NCBI GenBank assembly: GCA_937926185.1
Contig: CALEYM010000608.1
Location: forward strand, 1 to 5,477
Direction: 5' to 3'
DNA length: 5,477 bases
Source of the DNA: an uncultured Bacteroidota bacterium
GTDB taxonomy: Bacteria; Bacteroidota; Bacteroidia; Chitinophagales; Saprospiraceae
The notes beneath the pieces were generated by a model. That model had not been told where the DNA came from, made no database searches, and saw only the letters and a list, made by a program, of their open reading frames with translations. The position numbers were made by a program, and so were the translations under genes. Within the stretch, counting starts at the first letter, position 1. Each line of letters starts with the position of its first letter. Below, in pieces: positions 4,730 through 5,477 of the stretch.

Positions 4730-5477
4730 TGGACGGTAAAATCAAAGACTGACCCGGCCGGAGTTGCGCGTCTATGGGTATTTTATTCAGCGACGCCAGC
4801 ACCTGCGGGTTGGTTTTTGTCCTTATCGCGAAGGAAACCAATGATTCTGCTTTTTGAATCAGGTATGGAGTAGGTTTCAGCGGGTCGGGGGCATTGGGGT
4901 CGTGCAGACTTGCACCGGACATCGGACTAACTGGCGGGATTTCTAATATGGTGTTTTTTTTACCTTCAGGTCTTACGTATCCGGATAATAATAGTTCAAC
5001 ACGCATACATTTTTTAAGTATTCCGGACGACTTGATATTGTTGATTTTTTTCAGGTCTTCTTCGGGTATTCCGTATCTTTTTGCAATACTTGCCAGTGTT
5101 TCGCCCGATTGAACGATGTGATACCCCAAGCCGGATTTTTCGGCGCAATCGGACGGCGGGGGTAGCGTCGTTGTACTTGGCGAGGAATAGCTATGGGGTA
5201 AAGCCCGGATTTCGTCATAGTAAGCAGGTTGAGTGTTGGTAACCGGCGTCTGAGATTGAGATGTTGTAGCCCGGTAGGCTGTATTCCCCCAATAAACATC
5301 CTGCCGTCTGGCCACGGGGAGCGAAGTGATGGATCGCGGGGATTGATCCGATATGGCGCTGTAAGTTATGGGAGCAGCCGAAGCATCCGATGGTTTACGC
5401 AGCCGTATCTTTTGACACACTTCGATCTGGTCGGGGTTTCCAATATTATTCCAGCTGATCAGGGATTGGATGGAGAT
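4725..5477 (-). CDS. Multi-LysM cell-wall-binding protein, 5' end outside window
   Basis: The C-terminal 250 residues of a larger protein. The frame stays open to the window edge, and the codons at 5477-5421 encode ISIQSLISWNNIGNPDQIE, a recognisable LysM second half, so a GTG at 5420 is not the start. Three LysM modules are seen: the end of one at visible residues 1-26, a full one at about 118-164 (YHIVQSGETLASIAKRYGI and onward), and a full C-terminal one at about 204-249 (YLIQKAESLVSFAIRTKT and onward). LysM modules bind N-acetylglucosamine-containing polymers such as peptidoglycan. A low-complexity Ser/Thr/Pro-rich linker (about 27-115) separates the first two. The usual Gly of the closing vGQ motif is Cys in modules one and two (visible residues 21 and 157) and Gly in module three. 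The missing N terminus could carry a hydrolase, transglycosylase or more LysM modules; nothing here decides. Stop codon TGA, convergent with the receptor. Base composition looks less GC-rich than the receptor gene. Confidence 0.88.
   Translation of the reverse strand: MSIQSLISWNNIGNPDQIEVCQKIRLRKPSDASAAPITYSAISDQSPRSITSLPVARRQDVYWGNTAYRATTSQSQTPVTNTQPAYYDEIRALPHSYSSPSTTTLPPPSDCAEKSGLGYHIVQSGETLASIAKRYGIPEEDLKKINNIKSSGILKKCMRVELLLSGYVRPEGKKNTILEIPPVSPMSGASLHDPNAPDPLKPTPYLIQKAESLVSFAIRTKTNPQVLASLNKIPIDAQLRPGQSLILPSR
5272..5309. repeat. Palindromic repeat copy B inside the LysM gene
   Basis: Arms CGGTAGGCTGT (5272-5282) and ACATCCTGCCG (5296-5306) pair over 11 positions, with one wobble and one mismatch, around a 13-base loop. 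The right arm belongs to AACATCCTGCCGTCT (5295-5309), identical to bases 60-74 in the terminator at the left end of the window. The left arm matches bases 48-58 at 10 of 11 positions, and the wobble pair falls at the same place in both copies. On the coding strand the copy is translated in frame as RRQDVYWGNTAYR in the linker between LysM modules one and two. Confidence 0.6.

Noticed and set aside
5418..5420. GTG as the start codon of the LysM gene
   Set aside because: The codons upstream (5477-5421) are open in frame and encode the rest of a LysM module, so the gene extends beyond the window.

Overview
The window looks like chromosomal DNA from a member of the Bacteroidota. The reasons are a TonB-dependent outer-membrane receptor under a thiamine pyrophosphate (TPP) riboswitch, two promoter-like sites matching the Bacteroidota consensus (TTTG, about 19 bases, TAnnTTTG), start codons without Shine-Dalgarno sites, and a conserved hypothetical protein of a type I recall only from this phylum. 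A placement near the Saprospiria or Chitinophagia is a guess. No plasmid, phage, transposase, tRNA, rRNA or CRISPR signature was seen.

Layout. Bases 1-79 hold no gene but contain a strong rho-independent terminator pointing right (46-81). Two genes are read leftwards: a conserved hypothetical protein (1636-1052), then the ribosome-assembly GTPase Era (1006-80). Across a 52-bp divergent promoter region, a NadR-like P-loop kinase is read rightwards (1689-2285). Two bases after its stop codon begins a TPP riboswitch (2287-2359), followed by a hairpin (2379-2403) and a TonB-dependent receptor (2429-4711). Thirteen bases beyond the receptor stop, and convergent with it, is the 3' part of a gene for a multi-LysM protein (5477-4725) whose 5' end lies outside the window.

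How the genes work together. The riboswitch should shut down the receptor when TPP is plentiful, so the receptor most likely imports thiamine or a related compound across the outer membrane. The adjacent NadR-like kinase has the fold that phosphorylates a ribosylated or vitamin substrate, and may trap the imported compound. No inner-membrane transporter (PnuT/PnuC type) is visible. Era and the hypothetical protein form a separate, probably housekeeping, unit.

Most notable observations. There appear to be two kinds of small palindromic element. One is a perfect 12-bp inverted repeat inside the kinase gene, within a 48-bp (16-codon) segment bounded by the direct repeat AAGGC. That segment looks like an in-frame insertion. 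The other is a palindrome present twice: as the terminator at 46-73, and as a variant at 5272-5306 inside the LysM gene, where it is translated as part of the linker. The two copies share a 15-base exact match, and their other arms agree at 10 of 11 bases. This suggests dispersed miniature palindromes that can serve as terminators between genes and be tolerated as peptide insertions within genes.
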